The notes beneath the pieces are model-generated. The model was not told where the DNA came from. It made no database searches and worked only from the letters and a program-made list of their open reading frames with translations. From Clostridia bacterium (GTDB lineage Bacteria; Bacillota; Clostridia; Acetivibrionales; DSM-27016), in NCBI GenBank assembly GCA_026414765.1, contig JAOAIJ010000021.1, forward strand, positions 62,001 through 126,000: DNA of 64,000 bases. Reading direction: 5' to 3'. Position 1 is the first letter of the stretch, and each line of letters begins with the position of its first letter. A program made the position numbers and the translations under genes. Below, piece after piece: positions 55,295 to 64,000 of this stretch.

Positions 55295-57676
55295 ATGAAT
55301 GAAAGAACGCTTAAGATATTGGAATTTGATAAAATTGTCAGGCAAATTTCCGGACGTACAGCTTCGGATCTTGGGATGGAGTTGGCTGAGTCGCTTTTGC
55401 CGGAAAAGAGTTTTACTAGGATACAAGCTGCACTGAATGAAACCAGTGACGGAGTCAGTTTTATAGTACGTAAGGGAAGCCCTCCCCTGAGTGGCATACA
55501 TGATATTAGAGGGAGCCTTAAGCGTGCAGAAATGGGATCTGTATTGAGCCCTTCCGAGCTTTTGAGAATAAGCGATGTTCTTATGGCAAGCAGGAATTTG
55601 AAGAGGTACAGTTCTTCCGACAATCTGATCATAGATGGCGGTAATATTGTAAGTGAGCTTATCGGGTGCCTTGAACCCAATAAGAAGCTGGAAGAAAAAA
55701 TCAGGCTGTCTATAATCAGTGAAGATGAGATAGCTGATGCTGCAAGCTCTACACTGGCTAGTATAAGAAAACAGATTAAAGATGCGCAAAATTCGATAAA
55801 GGATAAGTTGAATGACATACTGAAGTCATCGAAGTACCAGAAATTTATGCAGGAGGCAATAGTGACAATAAGGGGTGACAGATATGTTATTCCGGTAAAA
55901 AATGAACACAGGAATGAAATTCCCGGATTGGTGCACGATTCATCCTCCAGTGGAGCGACTCTATTTATAGAACCAATGGCAGTAGTAGAAGCTAATAACA
56001 ATATAAGGCAATTGAAAATAAAAGAACAGGTTGAAATTGAAAGGATATTATATGAACTAACTGCTGAAGTTTCAGAAATATTACCGGGCCTCCAATCAGA
56101 TATTACTATTCTTGCCAGACTGGACTTCATATTTGCCAAAGCAAAATTCAGTGTAGACTACAACTGTGTTTGCCCAAAGCTGAATGATAATAAAAGGACA
56201 GTTATTAAAAAGGGGCGTCATCCTCTTCTGGACAAGAGAAATGTTGTTCCAATTGATTTTTGGATTGGAGATGGATTTGACACCTTGGTAGTTACAGGAC
56301 CGAATACGGGAGGAAAAACTGTCACCCTAAAGACTGTAGGATTATTTACGCTTATGACTCAAGCCGGTCTTCATGTTCCGGCTAACGAGGGTACTGAGAT
56401 CAGTATTTTTGAAAATGTTTTTGCTGACATAGGTGATGAACAGAGTATAGAGCAGAGTTTAAGCACATTTTCCTCACATATGAAGAATATTGTAAATATT
56501 CTTAAAAACGCTGATAACAAGTCAATGGTTTTATTTGATGAACTTGGTGCAGGTACGGATCCTACGGAAGGCGCTGCTCTTGCAATGTCAATACTTGAGT
56601 GTCTGCATCAGATGGGAGCTGTGACTGTTGCAACCACCCACTACAGTGAACTGAAGATTTATGCAGTATCGACTAAAGGGGTTGAGAATGCCTGTTGTGA
56701 GTTTGATGTAGAGACATTAAAACCCACATATAAGCTTTTGATAGGTATACCGGGCAAAAGTAATGCTTTTGCAATCTCCAAAAGACTTGGGTTGACGGAA
56801 GATATTATTGAAAGGGCGAAAGAGTTTCTCACACAGGAAGATATTAAGTTCGAAGATATGCTGTTAAGCATAGAAAAAAATAGAAGCGAATCTGAGAAGG
56901 AAAGAGAAAAAGCCCAGATATACAGGATTGAGATAGAAAAGATGAAGGGTGAAATAGAGGAACAGAATAGAAGAATAAACGCACAGAAAGATAAAATATT
57001 AAGAGAAGCAAAGGAAGAGGCAAGGAGAATACTGCTTGAAGCGAAGCAGGAAGCTACTGACGTATTGACGGAAATGAGAAAAATGGAAGCAGACAGAGAA
57101 GCTGCTCAAAGGGAAAGAGAGGCTGAGGAGCTAAAAGCAAGACTTAAAAGCAAGTTGAATAGAATTGAGGATTCACTTGCCGAGTCACTTATGCCAAAGC
57201 AGGGATATGTAAAACCTCCAAAAAATCTGAAGCCCGGAGACAGCATTCTTATTGTAAACCTTAATCAGAAAGGAACAGTGGTTAATCCGCCAAATGCAGA
57301 AGGCGAGGTATTGGTTCAGGCCGGTATTATGAAAATTAATGTTCATATCACCAATCTTAAGTTGGTTGACGAGCAAAAAATTGAAACACATAAAAGTGGA
57401 ATGGGGAAGATAGGAGTATCAAAGTCAAAAAGTGTATCTATGGAAGTTGACCTAAGAGGCTTGAATCTGGATGAAGCTGTCGAGGTTGTAGATAAATACC
57501 TTGATGACGCAAGTATTGCAGGATTACACGAGGTTACAATAATACACGGGAAGGGAACCGGTGTGCTGCGGAACGGCATACATCAGTTCCTGAGACTAAA
57601 CCATCATGTTGGGAATTTCAGGTTGGGAAAGTATGGTGAAGGTGAGACAGGTGTGACCATAGTGGAGTTGAAATAG
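55295..57676 (+). CDS. mutS2: MutS2/RqcU, ATPase with Smr endonuclease domain
   Basis: A 793-residue protein acting on collided ribosomes in Bacillus and earlier described as a recombination suppressor. It has the MutS core and clamp, Walker A GPNTGGKT at 335-342, DELGAGTDPTEGAALA, a long coiled coil (about 520-630), a KOW-like segment (LKPGDSILI) and a C-terminal Smr domain with VDLRGLN and HGKGTGVLR. ATG 55295 gives the family-like start MNERTLKILEFDKI; GTG 55289 is closer to AAGAGG and is possible. No other genes in its unit. Confidence 0.96.
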   Translation: MNERTLKILEFDKIVRQISGRTASDLGMELAESLLPEKSFTRIQAALNETSDGVSFIVRKGSPPLSGIHDIRGSLKRAEMGSVLSPSELLRISDVLMASRNLKRYSSSDNLIIDGGNIVSELIGCLEPNKKLEEKIRLSIISEDEIADAASSTLASIRKQIKDAQNSIKDKLNDILKSSKYQKFMQEAIVTIRGDRYVIPVKNEHRNEIPGLVHDSSSSGATLFIEPMAVVEANNNIRQLKIKEQVEIERILYELTAEVSEILPGLQSDITILARLDFIFAKAKFSVDYNCVCPKLNDNKRTVIKKGRHPLLDKRNVVPIDFWIGDGFDTLVVTGPNTGGKTVTLKTVGLFTLMTQAGLHVPANEGTEISIFENVFADIGDEQSIEQSLSTFSSHMKNIVNILKNADNKSMVLFDELGAGTDPTEGAALAMSILECLHQMGAVTVATTHYSELKIYAVSTKGVENACCEFDVETLKPTYKLLIGIPGKSNAFAISKRLGLTEDIIERAKEFLTQEDIKFEDMLLSIEKNRSESEKEREKAQIYRIEIEKMKGEIEEQNRRINAQKDKILREAKEEARRILLEAKQEATDVLTEMRKMEADREAAQREREAEELKARLKSKLNRIEDSLAESLMPKQGYVKPPKNLKPGDSILIVNLNQKGTVVNPPNAEGEVLVQAGIMKINVHITNLKLVDEQKIETHKSGMGKIGVSKSKSVSMEVDLRGLNLDEAVEVVDKYLDDASIAGLHEVTIIHGKGTGVLRNGIHQFLRLNHHVGNFRLGKYGEGETGVTIVELK

Positions 57677-57696
57677 TCTAAACAGTTGCCATGCAG

Positions 57697-57725
57697 TTGA
57701 CAATACTTCACCCATAATTTAGAAT
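57697..57725 (+). promoter_or_regulatory. Probable sigma-A promoter of typA
   Basis: TTGACA, a 17-nt spacer, TAGAAT. It lies 21 bp past the mutS2 stop, so typA has its own transcript with a leader of about 145 nt. Confidence 0.75.
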
Positions 57726-57731
57726 GTTAAT

Positions 57732-57877
57732 ACGAGAAGGGCCATCATTTGCCGGATGAATTGCTTATGGCCTAAAAAGGGAAGTATATCCGGCAGCATT
57801 CGTGTATGGGGTGCAGGCAATTTTTCTTATGTATGTAAGTATAAATTTTGGTTTAGAGTAATTAAAGGAGAGTTTTT
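57732..57877 (+). promoter_or_regulatory. Structured typA leader, possible pseudoknot
   Basis: Stem P1 pairs 57739-57745 (GGGCCAT) with 57767-57773 (ATGGCCT). Stem P2 pairs 57750-57757 (TGCCGGAT) with 57788-57795 (ATCCGGCA), an 8-bp perfect match. The P2 5' strand lies in the P1 loop, so the two stems interlock as an H-type pseudoknot or are alternatives. AATTGC at 57759-57764 could also pair with GCAATT at 57817-57822. Biological role is inference. Confidence 0.45.
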
Positions 57878-59710
57878 GTGGAAAAAATTAGAGAAGATTT
57901 AAGAAATGTAGCAATAATCGCACACGTAGACCATGGCAAAACAACATTGGTAGATGGTATGCTGAGACAGAGCGGTATATTCAGAGAAAATGAAATGGTA
58001 CAGGAAAGAGTAATGGACTCGAATGACCTTGAGAGGGAAAGAGGAATTACCATTCTCGCAAAGAATACTGCAGTCAACTATAAAGGGATAAAGATAAATA
58101 TTGTAGATACCCCGGGTCATGCAGACTTTGGTGGAGAAGTTGAACGCGTCCTAAAAATGGTAGATGGTGTTTTGTTGCTGGTAGATGCCTTTGAAGGACC
58201 AATGCCTCAGACCAGGTTTGTTCTAAAAAAAGCTTTGGAACTTAATTTGAAGCCTATAGTAGTTGTAAACAAAATTGACAGACCTGAAGCAAGGCCTGAC
58301 GAGGTTGTAGATGATGTTCTAGAACTGTTTATCGAGCTCGGTGCAGATGATGATCAGTTGGAGTTTCCTGTGATATATGCTTCTTCAAGGGAAGGTTTTG
58401 CTGTCTGTGACCTTTACGGTGAGAGAGTGGATCTGAAACCTTTGTTTGAAACCATAATCGAAAAGGTACCTGCGCCTAAGGGCTATATTGATAAACCACT
58501 CCAGTTGCTTGTGTCAAGTATAGATTACGACGATTATGTAGGACGTATTGCTGTTGGACGTGTTGAGAGGGGTACAGTAAAGTCGGGACAGCAGGCTGTC
58601 ATATGTAGAAAAGACGGTTCCCTGCAAAATATCAGAATCAGCAAGCTTTATACAATTGAGGGGCTTAAAAGAATAGATGCTGCAGAGGCAGCACTGGGAG
58701 ATATCGTATCAGTGTCGGGTGTCGGAGATATTACCATAGGTGAGACGATTTGTGATACTGATACTCCGGAACCATTGCCTTTTATCGATATAGACGAGCC
58801 TACAATATCAATGAATTTCATTGTAAACAACAGTCCTTTTGCTGGACGTGAGGGTACTTTTGTTACTTCAAGACATCTTAGGGACAGGCTGTATAAAGAA
58901 CTGGAGACAAATGTAAGCTTGAGGGTTGAGGAAACCGATTCTGCCGATTCTTTTAAGGTATCAGGAAGAGGCGAATTGCATCTATCAATACTTATAGAAA
59001 CCATGAGAAGGCAAGGATATGAATTCCAGGTTTCAAAACCTACGGTTATATTGAAGGAAATAGATGGCGAAACTTATGAACCTATAGAGTATTTGACTAT
59101 AGATGTACCGGAAGATTTTATGGGCGTAGTTATGGAAAAGCTAGGGTCAAGGAAAGCAGAAATGGTTAATATGCATTCAGCAAACCAGGGCTATATGCGC
59201 CTGGAGTTCAAAATACCTGCAAGGGGTCTTATAGGTTACCGGTCAGAGTTTTTGACGGATACAAAAGGAAATGGTATAATGAATCATATATTCCATGGAT
59301 TTGAGCCTTTCAGAGGTGAAATATCCGGAAGGCAGAGGGGAGCAATGACGGCCTGGGAAGAAGGAGAAGCTGTAACTTACGGCTTGTATAATGCCCAGGA
59401 AAGGGGAACACTATTTATTAGCTCCGGTGCCAAAGTATATGAGGGAATGATAGTAGGAGAAAATTCACGAACTGAAGATATAGTGGTAAACGTATGCAAG
59501 AAAAAACATGTCACAAACATGCGTGCTTCAGGCTCAGACGAGGCTCTGAGGTTAACTCCTCCAAGAGTAATGAGCCTGGAACAGTCTTTGGAGTTTATTG
59601 CTGATGATGAGCTTGTAGAGATCACACCAAAGACCATAAGACTCAGGAAAAAAATATTAGATACGGAATTAAGAGCTAAGCAGGAATCAAAAGCTCGTAA
59701 ATCAAATTAA
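57878..59710 (+). CDS. typA: Ribosome-binding GTPase BipA/TypA
   Basis: Translational GTPase needed for growth at low temperature and for 50S assembly. The 610 residues show the five-domain layout: G1 AHVDHGKT (15-22), [20 protein letters not shown], then EF-G-like domains and the BipA C-terminal domain. GTG 57878 lies after AAAGGAGAG. It is preceded by a long leader and closed by a terminator. Confidence 0.98.
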   Translation: MEKIREDLRNVAIIAHVDHGKTTLVDGMLRQSGIFRENEMVQERVMDSNDLERERGITILAKNTAVNYKGIKINIVDTPGHADFGGEVERVLKMVDGVLLLVDAFEGPMPQTRFVLKKALELNLKPIVVVNKIDRPEARPDEVVDDVLELFIELGADDDQLEFPVIYASSREGFAVCDLYGERVDLKPLFETIIEKVPAPKGYIDKPLQLLVSSIDYDDYVGRIAVGRVERGTVKSGQQAVICRKDGSLQNIRISKLYTIEGLKRIDAAEAALGDIVSVSGVGDITIGETICDTDTPEPLPFIDIDEPTISMNFIVNNSPFAGREGTFVTSRHLRDRLYKELETNVSLRVEETDSADSFKVSGRGELHLSILIETMRRQGYEFQVSKPTVILKEIDGETYEPIEYLTIDVPEDFMGVVMEKLGSRKAEMVNMHSANQGYMRLEFKIPARGLIGYRSEFLTDTKGNGIMNHIFHGFEPFRGEISGRQRGAMTAWEEGEAVTYGLYNAQERGTLFISSGAKVYEGMIVGENSRTEDIVVNVCKKKHVTNMRASGSDEALRLTPPRVMSLEQSLEFIADDELVEITPKTIRLRKKILDTELRAKQESKARKSN

Positions 59711-59732
59711 TCTTTCTGATTGTAATTTTATA

Positions 59733-59770
59733 TAAAGCTGTAATATCTACTTTTAGATTTACAGCTTTAT
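59733..59770 (+). terminator. Intrinsic terminator after typA
   Basis: AAAGCTGTAA pairs with TTACAGCTTT, with further ATCT/AGAT pairing inside; the 3' tail is AT-rich rather than a clean T run. Confidence 0.7.
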
Positions 59771-59796
59771 TATAAAAAATTTAGTCAAAAAATCTT

Positions 59797-59813
59797 AATT
59801 GACATTGTCAATT
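59797..59813. repeat. Perfect 17-bp palindrome upstream of mltG
   Basis: AATTGACA-T-TGTCAATT, an 8-1-8 palindrome ending 18 nt before the mltG ATG. It contains a TTGACA that could be a -35, so a repressor site or an RNA hairpin near the ribosome site are both possible. Confidence 0.45.
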
Positions 59814-59831
59814 GATTTTGGTGGTGCGTGC

Positions 59832-60986
59832 ATGAGCGATTTAAGGGAAAGAATTGAAAAGAAGAGACAAGTAAAGCGGAAGAAAGCATTATTCAGGTTG
59901 TCTGTTTTTGCTGTAATCGTCCTCTTAACAATTATTTGTAGTGTTGTGTCCTACAAGTATGTTATTAAGAACACGGGCGATAGCGAAAAGGAAACTACCA
60001 TAACTATTGAACACGGAAAAGAAATAGAAGTCAAGATTCCTTTGGGTGCGGGACCTGCTTCAATAGCAGAAATACTGAAAAAAGAAGGTATAATAAGCCA
60101 CCCAAGAATTTTTAAACTTATTTCTAAGATAAACGGATACGATAGTACATATAAATCGGGAACTCATGTGTTAAGCAAAGACTTAAGTTATACGGAAATA
60201 ATGCGGGTATTGTCCAGCAAACCTACTGATAATACCAGTGTAAAAGCTACCATTCCTGAAGGGCTGACCCTTGATGAAATTATCAATAAGCTGAATAAGG
60301 ATGCAGAAAAACAAAAAAAGCCAAAATTGGTGGACAAGGATAGATTTAAGAATCTTGTAGAAAACGGAAAATTCGATTACAAGTTTATTAAAGATATACC
60401 TCAAGGAAGAGAATTCAGGCTCCAGGGCTACCTGTTCCCGGAAACTTATTTCTTTGATTCCGACGGTAAAGAAGAAGAAGTAATAAATAAAATGCTGGGG
60501 CAATTTGATAAGATATTTAGCGAGGAATACCTTAAAAGAGCCAAGGAACTAAATATGACAGTGGACCAGATCATTACACTTGCATCACTTATTGAAAGGG
60601 AATCAAGTGTCAAGGATGAACGTCCTAAAATAGCAGCAGTTTTTTATAACAGGTTGAAAAGCAAGGATGCATCACTCAGGAGATTGCAGTCATGTGCTTC
60701 AGTGCAATACATACTTTTGAAAACAACAGGTAAAACCAAAACAAGGTTGTTTAATGAGGATACAAAGATTGATGATCCTTATAATACATATTTACACGAA
60801 GGCTTGCCTCCGGGACCTATTTGCAGTCCGGGGGAAGATGCAATAAATGCAGCGCTTTATCCTGAAGAGAATGATTATTTGTATTTTGTTGCAAAGGAAG
60901 ACGGAACAGGCGGGCATTACTTTTCCAGAACTTTTAAGGAACATCTTAGTGCACAAGCAAAAGCACAAAAAAATATAAAAGATTAA
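59832..60986 (+). CDS. mltG: Endolytic murein transglycosylase MltG
   Basis: Terminates nascent glycan strands at the membrane. After a basic N-terminus comes a membrane helix (about 24-46), a LysM-like/YceG N-domain (about 60-130) and the YceG catalytic domain with SLIERES; Glu255 is the likely catalytic acid. The 384-residue length from ATG 59832 is normal; the ORF opens at TTG 59799, upstream of the GGTGG ribosome site. The order mltG-trmR-trhP matches B. subtilis yrrL-yrrM-yrrN/O. Confidence 0.95.
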   Translation: MSDLRERIEKKRQVKRKKALFRLSVFAVIVLLTIICSVVSYKYVIKNTGDSEKETTITIEHGKEIEVKIPLGAGPASIAEILKKEGIISHPRIFKLISKINGYDSTYKSGTHVLSKDLSYTEIMRVLSSKPTDNTSVKATIPEGLTLDEIINKLNKDAEKQKKPKLVDKDRFKNLVENGKFDYKFIKDIPQGREFRLQGYLFPETYFFDSDGKEEEVINKMLGQFDKIFSEEYLKRAKELNMTVDQIITLASLIERESSVKDERPKIAAVFYNRLKSKDASLRRLQSCASVQYILLKTTGKTKTRLFNEDTKIDDPYNTYLHEGLPPGPICSPGEDAINAALYPEENDYLYFVAKEDGTGGHYFSRTFKEHLSAQAKAQKNIKD

Positions 60987-60989
60987 TCG

Positions 60990-61043
60990 AATTGTGAGGT
61001 AAGAGAGACATTTGCATATAATGTTACTCACCTCACAATTTTT
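60990..61043 (+). terminator. Hairpin between mltG and trmR
   Basis: AATTGTGAGGT pairs with ACCTCACAATT (11 bp, 29-nt loop with partial inner pairing), followed by TTT. Readthrough to trmR is plausible. Confidence 0.65.
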
Positions 61044-61060
61044 ATGAACGAGGAAAAAAG

Positions 61061-61702
61061 ATGATTTGTTATGAATACATAAATGATTATATCAGGAAAA
61101 CAATAAAACGGAATGAAGGTATATTGGTTGAGTTGGAGGAGTTTGCAAAAGTAAATCATGTGCCTATCATACATCCGGAAGTAGCACGTCTGATATGTGT
61201 ATTGGGCAAGATGCAGCAGCCGGAGAGGATACTGGAGGTAGGTACTGCAATCGGGTATTCTGCATTGCTGTTTTCTTCAATCTTAAAGCCTGGAGGAAAA
61301 ATCGATACTATTGACAGATACGAGCTAATGACAGAACGGGCAAAAGAAAATATTAAGAGAGCAGGAAAAGCAGATATTATCAATATAATAGTCGGAGACG
61401 CGCTTGAAGTACTGAAATGCCTTGATAAGAAGTATGATATGATTTTTCTTGATGCAGCGAAGGGGCAATATGGGGAGTTTTTGCCTGAATGCTTAAGGAT
61501 GCTGAACAAGGGTGGGCTTCTGATTTCGGATAATGTACTTTACAAGGGCATGATTGCAACTGATGAACTGGTAGTGAGAAGAAAGAAAACTATTGTAAAG
61601 CGTATGAGGGATTACCTCGATACCATATGTAATATGGACGAGCTGGAGACCAGCATTATACCTATAGGGGATGGAGTAGCGCTGTCGTATAAAAAAAGTT
61701 GA
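61061..61702 (+). CDS. trmR: tRNA 5-hydroxyuridine methyltransferase TrmR
   Basis: O-methyltransferase of the COMT-like type that turns 5-hydroxyuridine-34 into 5-methoxyuridine in tRNA. SAM motif LEVGTAIGYSALL near 53-65, then FLDAAKGQY and SDNVLYKGM. 213 residues. CGAGGAAAA precedes the ATG. trhP, which makes the hydroxylated substrate, begins 48 nt after the stop (TGA 61700-61702), strengthening the assignment. Confidence 0.9.
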   Translation: MICYEYINDYIRKTIKRNEGILVELEEFAKVNHVPIIHPEVARLICVLGKMQQPERILEVGTAIGYSALLFSSILKPGGKIDTIDRYELMTERAKENIKRAGKADIINIIVGDALEVLKCLDKKYDMIFLDAAKGQYGEFLPECLRMLNKGGLLISDNVLYKGMIATDELVVRRKKTIVKRMRDYLDTICNMDELETSIIPIGDGVALSYKKS

Positions 61703-61750
61703 TAGCAAATGAAAAGGATTAGAAATGAGTTGGAACGGAGAGCAAAGCAC

Positions 61751-62983
61751 ATGAGAAAAGTTGAACTGCTTGCACCTGCAGGCAATCTTGAGAAGCTTAA
61801 AATGGCTATTGAATATGGAGCGGATGCTGTGTATATAGGAGGAGAAGAATATGGATTGAGGGCCTCTGCAGATAACTTCAATCTTGAAGAAATGAAGGAT
61901 GGAATCGAATATACACATTCAAAAGGTAAGAAGATTTATCTTACAATGAACATAATTCCGCATAATGAAGACTTAAGCGAAATGCCGGCATATGTCGAAA
62001 GTGTTTCAAAGCTGGGAATAGATGCTATAATCCTATCTGATCCGGGAGTATATTCCATTGTAAAGGAATGTGCACCGGAAATGGAGATACACCTTAGTAC
62101 ACAAGCCAATAATACAAACTGGAGAAGCGCCCGTTTTTGGCATGAGCATGGTGTGAGAAGGATAGTACTTGCAAGAGAACTCTCTTTTTCCGAAATAAAG
62201 GAAATTAGAGAGAAGACGGATAAGGCTCTGGAGCTTGAAATCTTTATCCATGGTGCAATGTGTATATCGTATTCGGGGAGATGCTTATTAAGCAATTACA
62301 TGGCAAACCGCGACTCAAACCGGGGACAGTGTGCGCATCCATGCAGGTGGAAGTATCATCTCGTAGAGGAGAAGCGACCAGGGGAATATATGCCTGTTTT
62401 CGAAAACGAGAGGGGTACATTTATTTATAATTCAAAGGATTTGTGCCTTATAGAACATATTCCGGACATTATCGAATCTGGAGTTTACAGTCTTAAAATA
62501 GAGGGCAGGATGAAAAGCTCTTACTACGTAGCAACTATTGTGAGAGCTTACAGACAGGCAATAGATGAATACTACAACGATCCTGAAAAATACATTTTCA
62601 ATCCGAAACTGCTTGAAGAAATATCAAAAGCAAGCCACAGGGAATACACCACAGGTTTTTACTTTAACAAACCTACAGGGCAGGACCAGATTTATCATAC
62701 TAGTTCTTATATAAGGGAATATGATTTTGTTGGATTGGTTACTGCTTATGACAAAGTTACGGGAATGGCGACAATAGAACAGAGAAACAGGATGTATACT
62801 GGAGATGAGATTGAAGTAGTAAGACCCGGGGGAGGATATTTCGTACAAAATATCAAAACCATGAAAAATATTGAAGGTGAAGAAATAGAAGTGGCACCAC
62901 ATCCTCAAATGACAGTATTCATGCCTATGGATCAGGAAGTTGAGGAGTATACAATGCTTAGACGGAAGGGAAAGAATGGCTGA
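61751..62983 (+). CDS. trhP: Peptidase U32-family tRNA hydroxylation protein TrhP
   Basis: Prephenate-dependent hydroxylation of tRNA U34 in the TrhP family. The barrel start KVELLAPAGNLEKLK, GADAVYIGGEEYGLRA and the C-terminal beta-rich domain are seen. The conserved Cys set CAHPCRW, with CISYSGRC just before it, probably binds Fe-S. ATG 61751 gives 410 residues and the family-typical MRKVELLAPAG; the ORF opens at ATG 61709 without a ribosome site. Only one U32 gene is present here, whereas B. subtilis has two side by side. Confidence 0.9.
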   Translation: MRKVELLAPAGNLEKLKMAIEYGADAVYIGGEEYGLRASADNFNLEEMKDGIEYTHSKGKKIYLTMNIIPHNEDLSEMPAYVESVSKLGIDAIILSDPGVYSIVKECAPEMEIHLSTQANNTNWRSARFWHEHGVRRIVLARELSFSEIKEIREKTDKALELEIFIHGAMCISYSGRCLLSNYMANRDSNRGQCAHPCRWKYHLVEEKRPGEYMPVFENERGTFIYNSKDLCLIEHIPDIIESGVYSLKIEGRMKSSYYVATIVRAYRQAIDEYYNDPEKYIFNPKLLEEISKASHREYTTGFYFNKPTGQDQIYHTSSYIREYDFVGLVTAYDKVTGMATIEQRNRMYTGDEIEVVRPGGGYFVQNIKTMKNIEGEEIEVAPHPQMTVFMPMDQEVEEYTMLRRKGKNG

Positions 62984-63069
62984 CAGAACGTAGTTTTTGC
63001 TAAATTTATATAAATGAATAAAAAGCCGCTTTACATGGGGAAAATCTCTACATGGAAAGGGGTTTTTTT

Positions 63070-64000
63070 ATGAGAAATAACAGGAAGATGTTTTTATTCC
63101 TAGGCATTTGCCTGATTTTTTTTGCATTGCTTCTAAGGCTGTTCTATATACAGGTTATAGATGGGTCAAGGCTTTCCAAGGCTGCATCTGCTCAGAGAAT
63201 AACAAATTCAATTATACAGATACCACGTGGCAGAATAATTGACAAAAACGGTATTTCTTTTACTAACAGAAAAAAGAAAGTCTTGATTATTATAAAACCC
63301 TTGTATCTAAATGGAAATGAGGAGGATATAAAGAAAATCTGCGGAATTCTTGGCGAGGACTTTAATACAACCAGAAGACTGATAGAGATTAAGAAGGAAC
63401 CTATAGTTATTCAGGCTGATGAAGAAAAAAAGAAGAAGATACTGGACGAAAAAATCAATGGCGTATCAGCTATTAATTATTTAGAGCGGTATGATGAAGA
63501 ATCATTGGCAAAGCATATACTTGGATATCTCAACAGTATCGATAAAACTGGACAATCAGGACTGGAAAAGTTTTATGAAAGTGCGTTGAAGTTTGATTGT
63601 AAGAATACAGTAGGTGTTATTACCGATGCAAGAAATAACCTGCTTGAGGGGCTTGGATACAGAATTATGGCAGACCCCTACAAGGGTAAGAAACTAAACC
63701 TTAAGCTGACTCTTGACTACCATATACAAAAAATAGTCGAAGAGGTAATGGAGAAAAATAGTGTCAAGGGTGCTGTTGTAGTAGAGGATGTTTATACTGG
63801 TGATATTGTTGCAATAGCCAGTAAGCCGGATTATGACCAGAACAGTGTAGGAGAGTATCTGAACAGTCCAGGAAAGGAACTTTTTAATAAAGCTACAGCG
63901 GCATATAATATGGGCTCAATATTTAAAATAATAGATACGGCAAAAGCACTGGAAACGGAACTATATTTGAATCCGCATTATTTTTGTCCAGGTTTTATCA
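63070..64000 (+). CDS. Class B penicillin-binding protein (3' end outside window)
   Basis: 310 residues are visible. A signal anchor (about 7-26) with LFYIQVIDG is followed by the PBP dimerisation domain (RGRIIDKNG) and the transpeptidase start. The active site is S283-I-F-K286 in NMGSIFKI; the usual STFK has Thr in the second place. AAAGGGG lies before ATG 63070. It is the mono-functional PBP2/SpoVD-type transpeptidase that crosslinks peptidoglycan. The KTG and SxN motifs would be past the edge. Its place after trhP may be an extension of the mltG run. Confidence 0.85.
   Translation, partial: MRNNRKMFLFLGICLIFFALLLRLFYIQVIDGSRLSKAASAQRITNSIIQIPRGRIIDKNGISFTNRKKKVLIIIKPLYLNGNEEDIKKICGILGEDFNTTRRLIEIKKEPIVIQADEEKKKKILDEKINGVSAINYLERYDEESLAKHILGYLNSIDKTGQSGLEKFYESALKFDCKNTVGVITDARNNLLEGLGYRIMADPYKGKKLNLKLTLDYHIQKIVEEVMEKNSVKGAVVVEDVYTGDIVAIASKPDYDQNSVGEYLNSPGKELFNKATAAYNMGSIFKIIDTAKALETELYLNPHYFCPGFI

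Overview
The window comes from the chromosome of a Gram-positive, spore-forming anaerobe of the class Clostridia. The pointers are AT-rich DNA, strong purine-rich ribosome binding sites, many TTG and GTG starts, Firmicutes gene order, and the sporulation genes spoVM, ylbJ and spoIVA. Pta-AckA, a Fur-type Feo locus and several radical-SAM or Fe-S proteins fit an anaerobe. The gene set resembles Acetivibrio/Ruminiclostridium (cluster III), but that assignment is inference. I saw no phage, insertion sequence, CRISPR array, tRNA or rRNA.

Layout. 0.1-2.4 kb: glycogen synthase and endonuclease III. 2.4-6.6 kb: an unusual 759-residue FtsA/PilM-like ATPase followed by a membrane diguanylate cyclase. 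6.8-11.6 kb: a small stress-type membrane protein, the 23-residue SpoVM, L28, RecG, RsmD, CoaD and a coiled-coil protein. 11.6-16.0 kb: YlbJ (minus strand), a 50-residue orphan ORF, then Pta and AckA. 16.1-24.8 kb: an accessory block between ackA and yceD-rpmF, holding a two-component system, a class II aldolase/MtnA pair (probable 5-deoxypentose-phosphate salvage), a lipoprotein and an ABC-2 exporter. 24.9-34.4 kb: YceD, L32, a PDZ/radical-SAM DUF512 protein, Der, PlsY, GpsA, a CapA-like protein, a lipid kinase and SpoIVA. 34.6-44.2 kb: phosphoglucomutase, an HD-GYP phosphodiesterase, DnaE, TRAP (MtrB), a small DUF2007-like protein, PfkA, a thioesterase and PgsA. 44.2-50.1 kb: a DUF815 ATPase and a poorly understood set (DUF5685, a J-protein with a Cys-rich tail, membrane proteins, a 3D-domain protein, an Amidase_3 enzyme). 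50.2-53.9 kb: a probably Fur-controlled operon with FeoB split into two genes, a Cys-rich protein, FeoA, a SPOUT methyltransferase, DUF3842 and a CooT-like nickel protein. 54-64 kb: a HAD phosphatase, MutS2, BipA/TypA behind a structured leader, MltG, TrmR, TrhP and a class B PBP cut by the window edge.

How it fits together. The content is mostly core: translation (L28, L32, RsmD, Der, TypA, MutS2, TrmR/TrhP), replication and repair (DnaE, RecG, Nth), envelope and lipid synthesis (PlsY, GpsA, PgsA, MltG, PBP), energy metabolism (PfkA, Pta, AckA, GlgA, PGM) and the spore coat basement layer (SpoVM anchors SpoIVA). The parts I find most worth a second look are the FtsA-like fusion, the DUF5685/Cys-rich J-protein pair, the extended Feo operon, the possible pseudoknot leader of typA, TRAP in this background, the deoxypentose salvage pair, and two genes whose Shine-Dalgarno sequences point at AUU/AUC rather than a standard start codon. 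No computation was run; motif positions were read by eye.
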